Shown here: in pieces, positions 1 to 6,998 of the stretch
How the letters are laid out: the number at the start of each line of letters is the position of its first letter
How positions within the stretch are numbered: position 1 is the stretch's first letter
Source of the DNA: Deltaproteobacteria bacterium
GTDB lineage: Bacteria > Desulfobacterota > Syntrophia > Syntrophales > UBA5619
Assembly: GCA_026388345.1 (NCBI GenBank)
Contig: JAPLJY010000244.1
Span: 1-8,855 of the forward strand
Length of the DNA: 8,855 bases
Direction of reading: 5' to 3'
Notes under the pieces: model-generated
The model's input: only the letters and a program-made list of their open reading frames with translations
Told to the model about the DNA's origin: nothing
Database searches by the model: none
Position numbers and translations under genes: made by a program

Positions 1-1888
1 CGCCACGAACCATATCGATTGGGACAAGCACCGGATCAACTTCATCGACACCCCCGGTGATTCCAATTTCACATTTGACACGAAGAGCTGCCTCAGAATC
101 GTTGATGGGGCGGTGGTCCTCGTCGATGCCGTCGGGGGCGTCGAATTTCAGACGGAAAAGGTCTGGGAATACGCGGATGAATTCAATCTTCCCCGTCTTC
201 TTTTCATCAGCCGGATGGACCGGGAAAGGGCGGATTTTGAAAAGGCCGTCGAAAGCATCCGGGAGCGTCTGGGCAAGAAGGTCACGCTCTGCTTTCTCCC
301 CATCGGCGCCGAGAACGCCTTCACCGGGGTGGTTGATCTGACATCCATGAAGGCCTACACGTACGACGATCAGAAAAAGATCGCAAAAGCAATCGATATT
401 CCATCCGATATGGCCGAGACGGTTCAAAAATATCGGGACGTCCTGATCGAAGACATCGCCGAGACCGACGATGAACTGATGAACAAATACCTTGAAGGCG
501 GGGAACTGAGCGCCGAGGATCTGCAGGCCGGTCTCCGGAAGGGCGTCGTCTCCGGCGCCCTCATCCCCGTTGTCTGCGGGTCGGCCATGAAGAACCTCGG
601 TATCCACCCCTTCCTCGACACGATCACCCGTTACTTTCCTTCGCCCGTCGACCGCGGCAGCGTCTCCGGGAAGAAACCTGGAACCGGGGAAGAAGAAACC
701 CGGCTGCCGGAGGAATCGGCGCCGTTTTCAGCCCTTGTCTTCAAGACGATTGCCGACCCTTATGCGGGCCGCCTCACCCTCTTCCGCGTCTATTCGGGTA
801 CGCTCAAATCCGACTTAAGCCTTTTCAACGCCTCACGCAAGACCACCGAGCGGATCGGAAACCTCTTCTTCCTCGAAGGGAAAATCCAGAAACCGGTTGA
901 AGAGCTGATTCCCGGCGACATTGCTGCCATTGCCAAACTGAAGGAGACGGCGACGGGCGACACGCTGAGTGCAGAGAAATCTCCCATCATCTACCCCAAG
1001 ATCGAACCTCCTGCCGCGATCATCTCCTTTGCCGTGGAGGCGAAGACGCGCGGCGATGAGGATAAGCTTGTCTCCTCGATCCACCGCTTGACAGATGAGG
1101 ACCCCACCCTCGTCTTCCACCGGGATGATCAGACCCGGGAGATGATCCTCTCGGGACTCGGACAGGTCCACATCGAGGTCACCGTTGAAAAGATGAGACG
1201 TAAATTCGGTCTCGAGGTGAATCTGAAGACCCCGAAGGTTCCCTACAAGGAAACGATCAAGGGAAAGACTACCGTCCAGGGGCGCTACAAGAAGCAGTCC
1301 GGCGGCCGAGGCCAGTTCGGGGATACATGGCTGGATATCGAACCGCTCCCCCGCGGCAGCGGGTTCGAGTTTGTCGACCGGATCGTTGGGGGCGTGATCC
1401 CCGGGCAGTACCGTCCGGCCGTTGAAAAAGGGATCGTGGAGGCCATGGCGGAAGGGGTTGTGGCCGGCTATCCGGTCGTCGATCTACGCGTTTCGTTGAC
1501 GGACGGTTCCTACCATACCGTCGACTCGTCCGAAATGGCCTTCAAGATCGCCGGCTCTCTGGGCTTCAAGAAGGGCGTCCTCGAATGCCAGCCGACACTC
1601 CTTGAACCGATTGTCAACATCTCGATCGAGATCCCCGACGAATACATGGGCGATGTCATCGGCGACCTCAACAGCCGCCGCGGCAAGGTCCTGGGGATGG
1701 ATTCGCAGGGTCATCACCAGATCATCAAGGGGCAGGTCCCCCTGGCGGAGATCCTCAAATACGCCCCCGATCTCCGTTCCATGACGAGCGGCCGCGGAAC
1801 CTTCACCTATGAGCACTCCCATTACGAGGAGGTTCCCACCTACATCGCGGAGAAGATCATTGCCGAATCCAAGAAGGATGAGGCTTGA
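1..1888 (+). CDS. EF-G-like translational GTPase (EF-G paralogue), 5'-truncated by window edge
   Basis: The reading frame is open from base 2 to a TGA at 1886-1888, giving 628 visible residues. EF-G is usually about 690, so the P-loop and switch I part of the G domain lies outside the window. Visible in order (fragment numbering): G3 motif DTPGD at 16-20, G4-like SRMD at 70-73, G5-like GSAMKN near 193-198, domain II with GRLTLFRVYSGTL, domain III with SGLGQVHIEV, domain IV with QSGGRGQFGD ending at 441 and GSYHTVDSSEMAFK, and the domain V tail DLRSMTSGRGTFTYE then SHYEEVP. This architecture is EF-G throughout. However, the G3 His is Asp, NKxD is SRMD, and the domain IV GQYGH is GQFGD, so it is probably the second, EF-G-like paralogue rather than housekeeping FusA. 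Canonical EF-G promotes ribosomal translocation and recycling; the paralogue's role is uncertain. The internal GTG at 113 is not the real start. It is followed one base later by the mogA-type gene. Confidence 0.93.
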   Translation, partial: ATNHIDWDKHRINFIDTPGDSNFTFDTKSCLRIVDGAVVLVDAVGGVEFQTEKVWEYADEFNLPRLLFISRMDRERADFEKAVESIRERLGKKVTLCFLPIGAENAFTGVVDLTSMKAYTYDDQKKIAKAIDIPSDMAETVQKYRDVLIEDIAETDDELMNKYLEGGELSAEDLQAGLRKGVVSGALIPVVCGSAMKNLGIHPFLDTITRYFPSPVDRGSVSGKKPGTGEEETRLPEESAPFSALVFKTIADPYAGRLTLFRVYSGTLKSDLSLFNASRKTTERIGNLFFLEGKIQKPVEELIPGDIAAIAKLKETATGDTLSAEKSPIIYPKIEPPAAIISFAVEAKTRGDEDKLVSSIHRLTDEDPTLVFHRDDQTREMILSGLGQVHIEVTVEKMRRKFGLEVNLKTPKVPYKETIKGKTTVQGRYKKQSGGRGQFGDTWLDIEPLPRGSGFEFVDRIVGGVIPGQYRPAVEKGIVEAMAEGVVAGYPVVDLRVSLTDGSYHTVDSSEMAFKIAGSLGFKKGVLECQPTLLEPIVNISIEIPDEYMGDVIGDLNSRRGKVLGMDSQGHHQIIKGQVPLAEILKYAPDLRSMTSGRGTFTYEHSHYEEVPTYIAEKIIAESKKDEA

Positions 1889-1889
1889 G

Positions 1890-2381
1890 ATGGGATTCAG
1901 GGCGGTCGTCATCACCGTGAGTGACCGCGGATCGCGCGGGGAACGGGCGGATGGAAGCGGTCCGGTTGTTGAAGGAATACTCCGGGAGATGGGCATGGAA
2001 ATCATTGGCCGGCGGATCGTCCCCGACGAAAGGGAGATGATCCGCCGTACCCTTCTGGAGTGGAGCGACGGCGGCGGGACGGACCTGATCGTGACTACGG
2101 GAGGAACCGGCGTCAGTCCGCGGGATGTCACGCCGGACGCAACCCGGGAGGTCATCGACCGGGAGATCCCGGGGATGGCGGAGGCCATGCGCCGTCAGAG
2201 CGCGGCCGTCACGCCCCATGCAATGATCTCGCGCGCCCTGGTGGGCATCCGGGGTCGCACCCTGATCATCAACCTCCCCGGCAGCCCGAAGGGAGCCAAG
2301 GAAAATCTCGGCGTCCTGCTCCCCGCGCTGCCGCACGCCATCGAAAAGATCAAAGGGGACGAGTCGGAATGCGCATCCTGA
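1890..2381 (+). CDS. mogA: Molybdopterin adenylyltransferase, MogA/MoaB family
   Basis: A 163-residue protein of the MoCF/MogA fold, normal length for the family. Family members activate molybdopterin by adenylating it with ATP, before metal insertion during cytoplasmic molybdenum or tungsten cofactor synthesis. Visible motifs are the N-terminal strand AVVITVSDRGSRGE (5-18), TTGGTGVSPRDVTPDAT (69-85) and NLPGSPKGAKENL (128-140). Asp46 in VPDE and Asp79 in RDVTPDAT appear to correspond to the two essential acidic residues described for E. coli MogA. The ATG at 1890 is chosen because GAGG at 1880-1883 lies six bases upstream. An in-frame ATG at 1878 would abut its own purine run. The start is one base past the EF-G-like stop, so translational coupling is likely. 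The last 32 bases overlap the convergent Mut7-C gene. MogA and MoaB are hard to separate by sequence reading. Confidence 0.9.
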   Translation: MGFRAVVITVSDRGSRGERADGSGPVVEGILREMGMEIIGRRIVPDEREMIRRTLLEWSDGGGTDLIVTTGGTGVSPRDVTPDATREVIDREIPGMAEAMRRQSAAVTPHAMISRALVGIRGRTLIINLPGSPKGAKENLGVLLPALPHAIEKIKGDESECAS

Positions 2382-2817
2382 GATATTCCTCGACACGCCG
2401 CGGATGCGTCCCCGGCCAGTAGATCTTTCCACAGTCCGGACATTTTCTGAAATCAGTGCAGTTTTGATGTACATAGGCGGGAACCGTCTCTTCCACGTCC
2501 GCTTTCGTCGCTGCCTTGAGTTTCGCGTTACAGCTCAGACAGATGGTCATCCGGTCCTTCGGATCCGGCTTTATCGACAGGGCCTCCATGACCTCGCCGA
2601 TCTGTCCTTCAACCCGGTCGGCCGTCACCACGATGAGATGTCCGGAATCGCCGCCAAGATTCCTCTTCCGCGTCAGGGCGATCCTCCCCTCCCGTCCGGC
2701 CTTCCGGATAAAACATTGATCCGCATCCCCCCGATCGAAGAGGGTGTCGTATCCGAGAATCCGCAACCATTTCGAAAGCTTTCCAAGATTTGAATCGCAG
2801 AGAAACCGGATACCCAT
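2350..2817 (-). CDS. Mut7-C RNase-domain protein with C-terminal zinc ribbon (DUF82 type)
   Basis: A 155-residue stand-alone protein. The N-terminal part, FLCDSNLGKLSKWLRILGYDT (residues 5-25), matches the hallmark of the Mut7-C/DUF82 family, a PIN-like predicted RNase fold, with Asp8 as the first acidic residue. IALTRKRNL (46-54) corresponds to the family's LTRD-type strand, but with Lys51 where I would expect an acidic residue. The C-terminal part is a zinc ribbon: Cys93-x2-Cys96 in CLSC and Cys126-x2-Cys129 in CPDCG, followed by KIYWPGTHPRR, a typical family ending. Biochemical activity is largely unproven, so nuclease function is an inference from the fold. The ATG at 2817 lies one base after the LpxH-like stop, preceded by a G-run, so it is probably the last gene of the operon. 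Its 3' end overlaps the mogA-type gene tail to tail by 32 bases. Confidence 0.85.
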   Translation of the reverse strand: MGIRFLCDSNLGKLSKWLRILGYDTLFDRGDADQCFIRKAGREGRIALTRKRNLGGDSGHLIVVTADRVEGQIGEVMEALSIKPDPKDRMTICLSCNAKLKAATKADVEETVPAYVHQNCTDFRKCPDCGKIYWPGTHPRRVEEYLRMRIPTRPL

Positions 2818-2818
2818 G

Positions 2819-3589
2819 CTACCCCCCAGGCAGGAAGCGGTTCAGGGTAAAACGGCCGTTTTCGTAGAGGAGGTAGTCGTGATGGGTGATCCAGTCTCCC
2901 AGGGTTACAATAATTCTCCGTCGCCCCCCGATCTGCTCTTCCCGATAGGACGGCGCATGACAGTGGCCTAAAATAACGGCATCAAACCCTTCACGGCACT
3001 TTTCTACGGCAAAACGATGCATCACCTCGATCAGCCGGTCCGTGGCGTCACCAGTCCGATCCTTGCTCACCTTCGAGCTGAAGCGGGCAATCCACCACAA
3101 CCATCTCAAAGGGAAAACCCGCTGCAGCCTGTAGGCAAAGGAACTCCGTAATAATCTCCGCAACGCGAGATACCTCCGGTTTTTCCTGTCCACGGTATCC
3201 CCGTGCGAAACGAGGCTCCGCAGGCCGTCCAGCATAAATTCCGCATCCCCCGGGTAGACCTCGATCCCGAGCTTCCCGGAAAAATAGTCGGCGAGGAAGA
3301 AGTCGTGATTCCCCTCGCAGAGGCAGATCCGGATCCCGGATTGCCTCAATTGAACGAGACTTTCCACCACCGGCCGGAATTCGGGATAAATGCGGCCTTC
3401 CTTTTCGAACCAGAAGTCAAAGAAATCACCCGCGATGACGAGAAGGTCGATCACGATGGTATTCGCATCACCCGAATGGCCGGATTCAACGCCCCTTCCC
3501 CGGAGACATGCGAACAATTGCATGCATTTTTGATATCCGGGATCGGAACGGCGCTTGAGGTGTACGTCGGATAGAAAGATCGCCTTCAT
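2819..3589 (-). CDS. lpxH: LpxH-like metallophosphoesterase, probable UDP-2,3-diacylglucosamine diphosphatase
   Basis: A 256-residue calcineurin-like phosphoesterase, slightly longer than E. coli LpxH (about 240). All metal-site blocks are present: Asp8 and His10 in SDVHL, Asp55 in AGDFFDFW, Asn94 in GNHDFF, His129 in SHGD, and His209 and His211 in GHCH. The C-terminal VTLGDW (228-233) and a central basic and aromatic helical insert (about 137-175, including WLWWIARF) resemble the LpxH cap that binds the lipid substrate at the membrane. LpxH hydrolyses UDP-2,3-diacylglucosamine to lipid X and UMP in lipid A synthesis, implying an LPS-bearing outer membrane. The sequence has GNHD where classical LpxH has GNRD, so it may belong to an LpxH-like subgroup, and another pyrophosphate substrate is possible. 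A short insert of about 13 residues (32-44) follows the first helix. It starts seven bases after the ftsH stop; its ribosome binding site is weak, suggesting coupling. Confidence 0.75.
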   Translation of the reverse strand: MKAIFLSDVHLKRRSDPGYQKCMQLFACLRGRGVESGHSGDANTIVIDLLVIAGDFFDFWFEKEGRIYPEFRPVVESLVQLRQSGIRICLCEGNHDFFLADYFSGKLGIEVYPGDAEFMLDGLRSLVSHGDTVDRKNRRYLALRRLLRSSFAYRLQRVFPLRWLWWIARFSSKVSKDRTGDATDRLIEVMHRFAVEKCREGFDAVILGHCHAPSYREEQIGGRRRIIVTLGDWITHHDYLLYENGRFTLNRFLPGG

Positions 3590-3596
3590 CAGGGGT

Positions 3597-5432
3597 TCAT
3601 CCCGCCGCGGCTGTCTGCCGCTCGGGATCTGAATCGTCCCGAGACGCTACGGCGCTGATCAAGTCATCCAGCTCCGGCCCGTTCAGGACTTCCTTTTCCA
3701 GGAGCTCCGCAGCAATCCGGTTCAGAAGATCCATGTGATCCGACAGGATCGTCCTGGCGCTCTCATAACCCGTCATGACGATCCGGGACACCTCCTTGTC
3801 GATCTTCTTGGCCGTTTCCTCGCTATAATCCTTGTGGGTGGCAAATTCCCGTCCAAGAAAAATCTGTTCTTCCTTCTTCCCATAGCTCAGGGGACCCATC
3901 TCCTCGCTCATGCCCCACTCGCAGACCATCTTGCGGGCGAGATTGGTCGCCCTTTCGATATCGTTCCCGGCACCGGTGGTGAAATCCTTCAGGATCAGTT
4001 CCTCCGCCGCGCGCCCTCCTAACAGGATGATAATATTGTTCAGAAGGTATTCCCTCGGATAGGTGTGCTTTTCGTCGACGGGTAACTGCTGTGTCAGACC
4101 CAAGGCGCGTCCCCGGGGAATGATGGTCACCTTGTGGATCGGATCGGTTCCGGGCAGCATTCGGGCGACGAGCGCATGTCCCGTCTCGTGATATGCCGTG
4201 TTTCGCTTTTCCTCATCGCTGATGACCATGCTTTTGCGTTCCGTACCCATGAGGACCTTGTCCTTGGCGTATTCGAAGTCGCTCATGTTCACCTTTTCCT
4301 TGTCGAAACGGGCGGCATAGAGGACCGACTCATTGACAAGGTTTTCGATGTCGGCGCCGGAAAAACCCGGTGTTCCACGGGCGATCACGGCAAAATCGAC
4401 GTCCTCCGCAAGGGGGACCTTCCGGGCGTGAACCTCCAGGATCTTTTCCCGTCCCTTGACATCGGGCAGGGGCACGACGACCTGGCGGTCGAAGCGTCCG
4501 GGCCGCAGAAGGGCCGGATCAAGGACATCCGGCCGGTTCGTGGCCGATACGAGGATGACCCCCTCATTCGATTCGAAACCGTCCATTTCGACGAGCAGCT
4601 GGTTCAGGGTCTGCTCCCTCTCGTCATGACCGCCTCCCAAGCCGGCGCCGCGGTGACGTCCCACGGCATCGATCTCATCGATAAAGATGATGCAGGGGGC
4701 GTTCTTCTTCCCCTGATTGAAGAGATCCCGGACGCGGGAAGCCCCGACTCCGACAAACATCTCGACGAAGTCGGACCCGCTGATGCTTAAGAATGGGACA
4801 TCCGCCTCCCCGGCGATCGCCCTGGCAAGCAGGGTTTTTCCGGTGCCCGGCTGCCCGACGAGCAACAGCCCCTTGGGGATGCGCCCCCCCAATTTCGTAT
4901 ATTTCTTGGGATCTCGAAGAAAATCGATAACCTCCTCAAGTTCGGCCTTGGCTTCTTCTACACCGGCCACATCGGCGAAGGTCACTTTTTTCGATTTGTC
5001 CGTCACGAGACGGGCGCGGCTCTTCCCGAAGGCCATCGCCTTGCCCCCGCCGCCCTGCATCTGCCTCATGAAGAAGATCCAGACCCCGATGAGAAGCAGC
5101 ATCGGAAGCCAGGAAACCAGAAGGGTCATGTACCAGGGGGAATCATCCGCCGGCTTTGCGGAGATACGGACCCCCTTGTCCTTGAGCATGCCGATTACAC
5201 CCGCATCCTTGGGGGCATAGGTCTTGAATATCGTCCCGTTGGTCAACTTGCCGGAGATGTTTTCCCCCTGGATGGTCACCTCGGCAACCTGGGTCTTGTC
5301 CACATAACTTAAAAAATCGCTGTAGATGATCTCCGTCTGGACGGTCTTCGGCTGATTGAAAAGGTGGTAGATCATCACGAATACCAGGCTGATTACAAGC
5401 CACAGTGCAATATTTTTCTGTAGGGGATTCAA
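3597..5432 (-). CDS. ftsH: ATP-dependent zinc metalloprotease FtsH
   Basis: A complete 611-residue FtsH, an inner-membrane hexameric AAA+ protease that degrades misfolded membrane proteins and selected regulators. Transmembrane segment 1 is at about 8-25, a periplasmic domain at about 27-100, and transmembrane segment 2 at about 101-122. The AAA module has Walker A GQPGTGKT (193-200), pore loop MFVGVG (225-230), Walker B IIFIDEID (248-255) and the second region of homology [21 protein letters not shown] (296-316). The zinc site is HETGH (His415, Glu416, His419) with the third ligand Asp491 in [12 protein letters not shown]. Walker A has Gln where Pro is common. The start is a TTG at 5432, fixed by a well-spaced AAAGGAG and the lack of an upstream ATG or GTG in frame. 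It lies 105 bases downstream of tilS, the order tilS-ftsH being a common bacterial pairing. It is followed by lpxH rather than the folP often found there. Confidence 0.98.
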   Translation of the reverse strand: MNPLQKNIALWLVISLVFVMIYHLFNQPKTVQTEIIYSDFLSYVDKTQVAEVTIQGENISGKLTNGTIFKTYAPKDAGVIGMLKDKGVRISAKPADDSPWYMTLLVSWLPMLLLIGVWIFFMRQMQGGGGKAMAFGKSRARLVTDKSKKVTFADVAGVEEAKAELEEVIDFLRDPKKYTKLGGRIPKGLLLVGQPGTGKTLLARAIAGEADVPFLSISGSDFVEMFVGVGASRVRDLFNQGKKNAPCIIFIDEIDAVGRHRGAGLGGGHDEREQTLNQLLVEMDGFESNEGVILVSATNRPDVLDPALLRPGRFDRQVVVPLPDVKGREKILEVHARKVPLAEDVDFAVIARGTPGFSGADIENLVNESVLYAARFDKEKVNMSDFEYAKDKVLMGTERKSMVISDEEKRNTAYHETGHALVARMLPGTDPIHKVTIIPRGRALGLTQQLPVDEKHTYPREYLLNNIIILLGGRAAEELILKDFTTGAGNDIERATNLARKMVCEWGMSEEMGPLSYGKKEEQIFLGREFATHKDYSEETAKKIDKEVSRIVMTGYESARTILSDHMDLLNRIAAELLEKEVLNGPELDDLISAVASRDDSDPERQTAAAG

Positions 5433-5440
5433 TATCTTTT

Positions 5441-5447
5441 CTCCTTT
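5441..5447 (-). promoter_or_regulatory. Ribosome binding site of ftsH (TTG start)
   Basis: AAAGGAG on the minus strand, with GGAG ending eight bases before the TTG at 5432. It is the best Shine-Dalgarno match in the leader and fixes TTG as the start. It sits between two copies of AGATATT (5454-5460 and 5431-5437), the second of which contains part of the start codon. Confidence 0.85.
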
Positions 5448-5476
5448 AATTTGAATATCTGAACACGGCGCTCATT

Positions 5477-5497
5477 ATTCGACAACCGATGTCGAAT
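5477..5497. repeat. Perfect 8-bp inverted repeat in the tilS-ftsH gap
   Basis: The arms are ATTCGACA and TGTCGAAT with a 5-base loop. It sits 45 bases upstream of the ftsH TTG. No T-run follows on either strand, so an intrinsic terminator is unlikely. It could be a dimeric repressor operator or a leader RNA hairpin. It does not match CIRCE (TTAGCACTC-N9-GAGTGCTAA). Confidence 0.7.
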
Positions 5498-5537
5498 CTC
5501 ATCAATATATGTTTCTTATAATATCGGTCCATTTATT

Positions 5538-6989
5538 TCAAATTATTTCTGACGGTTTGCCCGAAACGACGATCTCTGCCTTCAATACCTTTCTCGTCTT
5601 TTCAGTCACCCGAACCCGTTCGCTGATTCTTTCACCGGCAATCCAGATGATCGACCCGGCATCGACCAGCAGGGGAATCTCGCCCCGGCATGTAGCGGCG
5701 ATCTTGCGATCGATGAAATAGTCTTTCAACTTCTTCGTTCCCCCCGTCCCGAGAGGCGCTACCCTGTCTCCCGGCCGCATGTTTCGGAGGATCAGGGGAA
5801 GGGTCATGCATTCATAATCCATAAAGGCGGTCTCCGGCCTGTCCTTCATCTCCCGGATCTGGGGTTTTTCGATCCATTCCAAACGGATGGTCCTGTCAAT
5901 TTCACTTAGATGAATCGTCGCAGGAATATCCACCCGGTATTCAAAACGGAGCGGATTTTTTTTCTTCCCGTCATTTTTTCTCGCCCTCCGCTCTCCCTCT
6001 TTTCTGATCCGGAGGATGCCCCCCTTTCGTTCGACGCGGATCCCGAAAGGGAGATCCAGGGAAATGAATCGACCGACCGACCGGCGGGCCAGAACCAGAA
6101 CCGCTTCGATATGCCGATAACCGATGCCGTTTCGCAACGGGGCGGCGCCTTCCAGGAGGCATTTGATAATGCGTCCCTGGATGGCTTCATGCAACACAAG
6201 AAAGTCCGCAACGGGAAGCGCGACCTCCTCGCTGCCCGGGTCAATTCCAAAGCGGCGGATGATCTGCCGGACGACGCCCCGGAGATAATCATCCTCCCGG
6301 CGGATGATCCCGGCGGTTTGACAGAGCCCCTCGATCAGCCGCGGATTGCAGTGCGCCGCCAACCCCGGAATGAGCTCGTTCCGGATCCGGTTGCGGAGAA
6401 AAAGGGGGCTCTCGTTTGAGCTGTCCGACCGGTACGTGAGCCCTTCGCGCCTTAGAAATGCGAGAATGTCGGCTCTTCCCACATCCAGAAGGGGGCGGAT
6501 GATCCGGCCGTCCAGCACCGGCAGGATTCCCCGGAGACCCTCCGGCCCGCTTCCCCGGAGCAGGTGTAGCAGGACGGTCTCCGCCTGATCGTCGCGATGG
6601 TGTCCGACCGCAATTTTCACGGCCCCGCATTTTTCGGCCGTCTCCTGGAGAAAGCGATAGCGCTCCTCCCGGCCGATCTCCTCCAGCGACCGCCGCTTCC
6701 CCTCTTTGAGCGCACGGATATCCGTCTTTTTGCAGATGCAGGCGATCCCCATCCCGTCGCTGAGACGGCGGACAAACGCCTCCTCCTCATCCGCCTCCTC
6801 TTCCCGTAGGCCGTGATTGAGGTGAGCCGTCGTCAAACGCAGCCGGAATTCGTCCGTCAGAAGCGCAAGGGCGCGAAGGAGGGCCACGGAATCGGGCCCG
6901 CCGGAAACCGCCACGACGAGATGATCTCCCTGCTCCAGCATGGAGTGGGTTTCAATCGTTTTCCTGATTTGATTCAGCATAGCCGGCAC
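5538..6989 (-). CDS. tilS: tRNA(Ile)-lysidine synthase TilS
   Basis: A 483-residue protein, the long form of TilS. The N-terminal N-type ATP pyrophosphatase domain carries the PP-loop SGGPDS (29-34), AHLNHGLR (55-62), GHHRDDQAET (129-138) and RNRIRNELIP (199-208). The C-terminal substrate-recognition domain shows MRPGDRVAPLG (404-414) and KKLKDYFIDRKI (419-430). TilS attaches lysine to C34 of the CAU anticodon of a minor isoleucine tRNA, changing decoding from AUG to AUA, and is normally essential. A basic linker (about 331-345) joins the domains and contains an A8 tract in the DNA. The GTG at 6989 is preferred over the ATG at 6980 because AAGG lies five bases upstream of the GTG but too far from the ATG. 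The gene follows the HAD phosphatase by seven bases and precedes ftsH by 105. Confidence 0.96.
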   Translation of the reverse strand: MPAMLNQIRKTIETHSMLEQGDHLVVAVSGGPDSVALLRALALLTDEFRLRLTTAHLNHGLREEEADEEEAFVRRLSDGMGIACICKKTDIRALKEGKRRSLEEIGREERYRFLQETAEKCGAVKIAVGHHRDDQAETVLLHLLRGSGPEGLRGILPVLDGRIIRPLLDVGRADILAFLRREGLTYRSDSSNESPLFLRNRIRNELIPGLAAHCNPRLIEGLCQTAGIIRREDDYLRGVVRQIIRRFGIDPGSEEVALPVADFLVLHEAIQGRIIKCLLEGAAPLRNGIGYRHIEAVLVLARRSVGRFISLDLPFGIRVERKGGILRIRKEGERRARKNDGKKKNPLRFEYRVDIPATIHLSEIDRTIRLEWIEKPQIREMKDRPETAFMDYECMTLPLILRNMRPGDRVAPLGTGGTKKLKDYFIDRKIAATCRGEIPLLVDAGSIIWIAGERISERVRVTEKTRKVLKAEIVVSGKPSEII

Positions 6990-6994
6990 GAATG

Positions 6995-6998
6995 CCTT
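6995..6998 (-). promoter_or_regulatory. Ribosome binding site of tilS, overlapping the upstream stop codon
   Basis: AAGG on the minus strand is five bases before the GTG at 6989. Its first two bases are the last two of the TAA stop of the HAD phosphatase gene, so termination there and initiation of tilS are probably coupled. This spacing decides between the GTG and the later ATG. Confidence 0.6.

Larger units (their letters stand above)
5433..5537 (-). promoter_or_regulatory. ftsH leader region with possible promoter
   Basis: This is the only sizeable non-coding stretch of the minus-strand gene string and is clearly AT-rich compared with its neighbours. On the minus strand, TTGAAA (5536-5541, overlapping the tilS stop) and TATAAG (5515-5520) could form a sigma-70 -35/-10 pair, but the 15-base spacer is short. 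A second -10-like TATATT lies at 5504-5509 without a good -35. Either would start transcription just upstream of the inverted repeat at 5477-5497. A separate ftsH promoter is plausible because ftsH is often independently or heat-induced, but the match is weak. Confidence 0.35.

Noticed and set aside
113..115. GTG at 113 as the start of the EF-G-like gene
   Set aside because: The same frame is open to the window edge and encodes the G3 motif upstream of this codon, so it is internal.
1484..2188. A 234-codon open frame on the minus strand across the EF-G-like and mogA genes
   Set aside because: It is antisense to two genes with clear family motifs. Its translation is low-complexity, rich in Ser, Arg and Pro, with no recognisable domain.
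1857..2474. A 205-codon open frame on the minus strand overlapping mogA
   Set aside because: It is antisense to mogA and to the frame of the Mut7-C gene, with no recognisable motif; a by-product of GC-rich codon use.
2404..2793. A 129-codon plus-strand frame opposite the Mut7-C gene
   Set aside because: The minus-strand frame encodes the Mut7-C signature and paired CxxC motifs; the plus-strand translation shows nothing.
4134..4790. A 218-codon open frame on the plus strand inside ftsH
   Set aside because: It mirrors the AAA domain of ftsH on the other strand. The FtsH frame contains every catalytic motif, so this is a shadow.
5477..5497. Inverted repeat as a Rho-independent terminator after tilS
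   Set aside because: No run of T follows the stem on either strand and the stem is not GC-rich.
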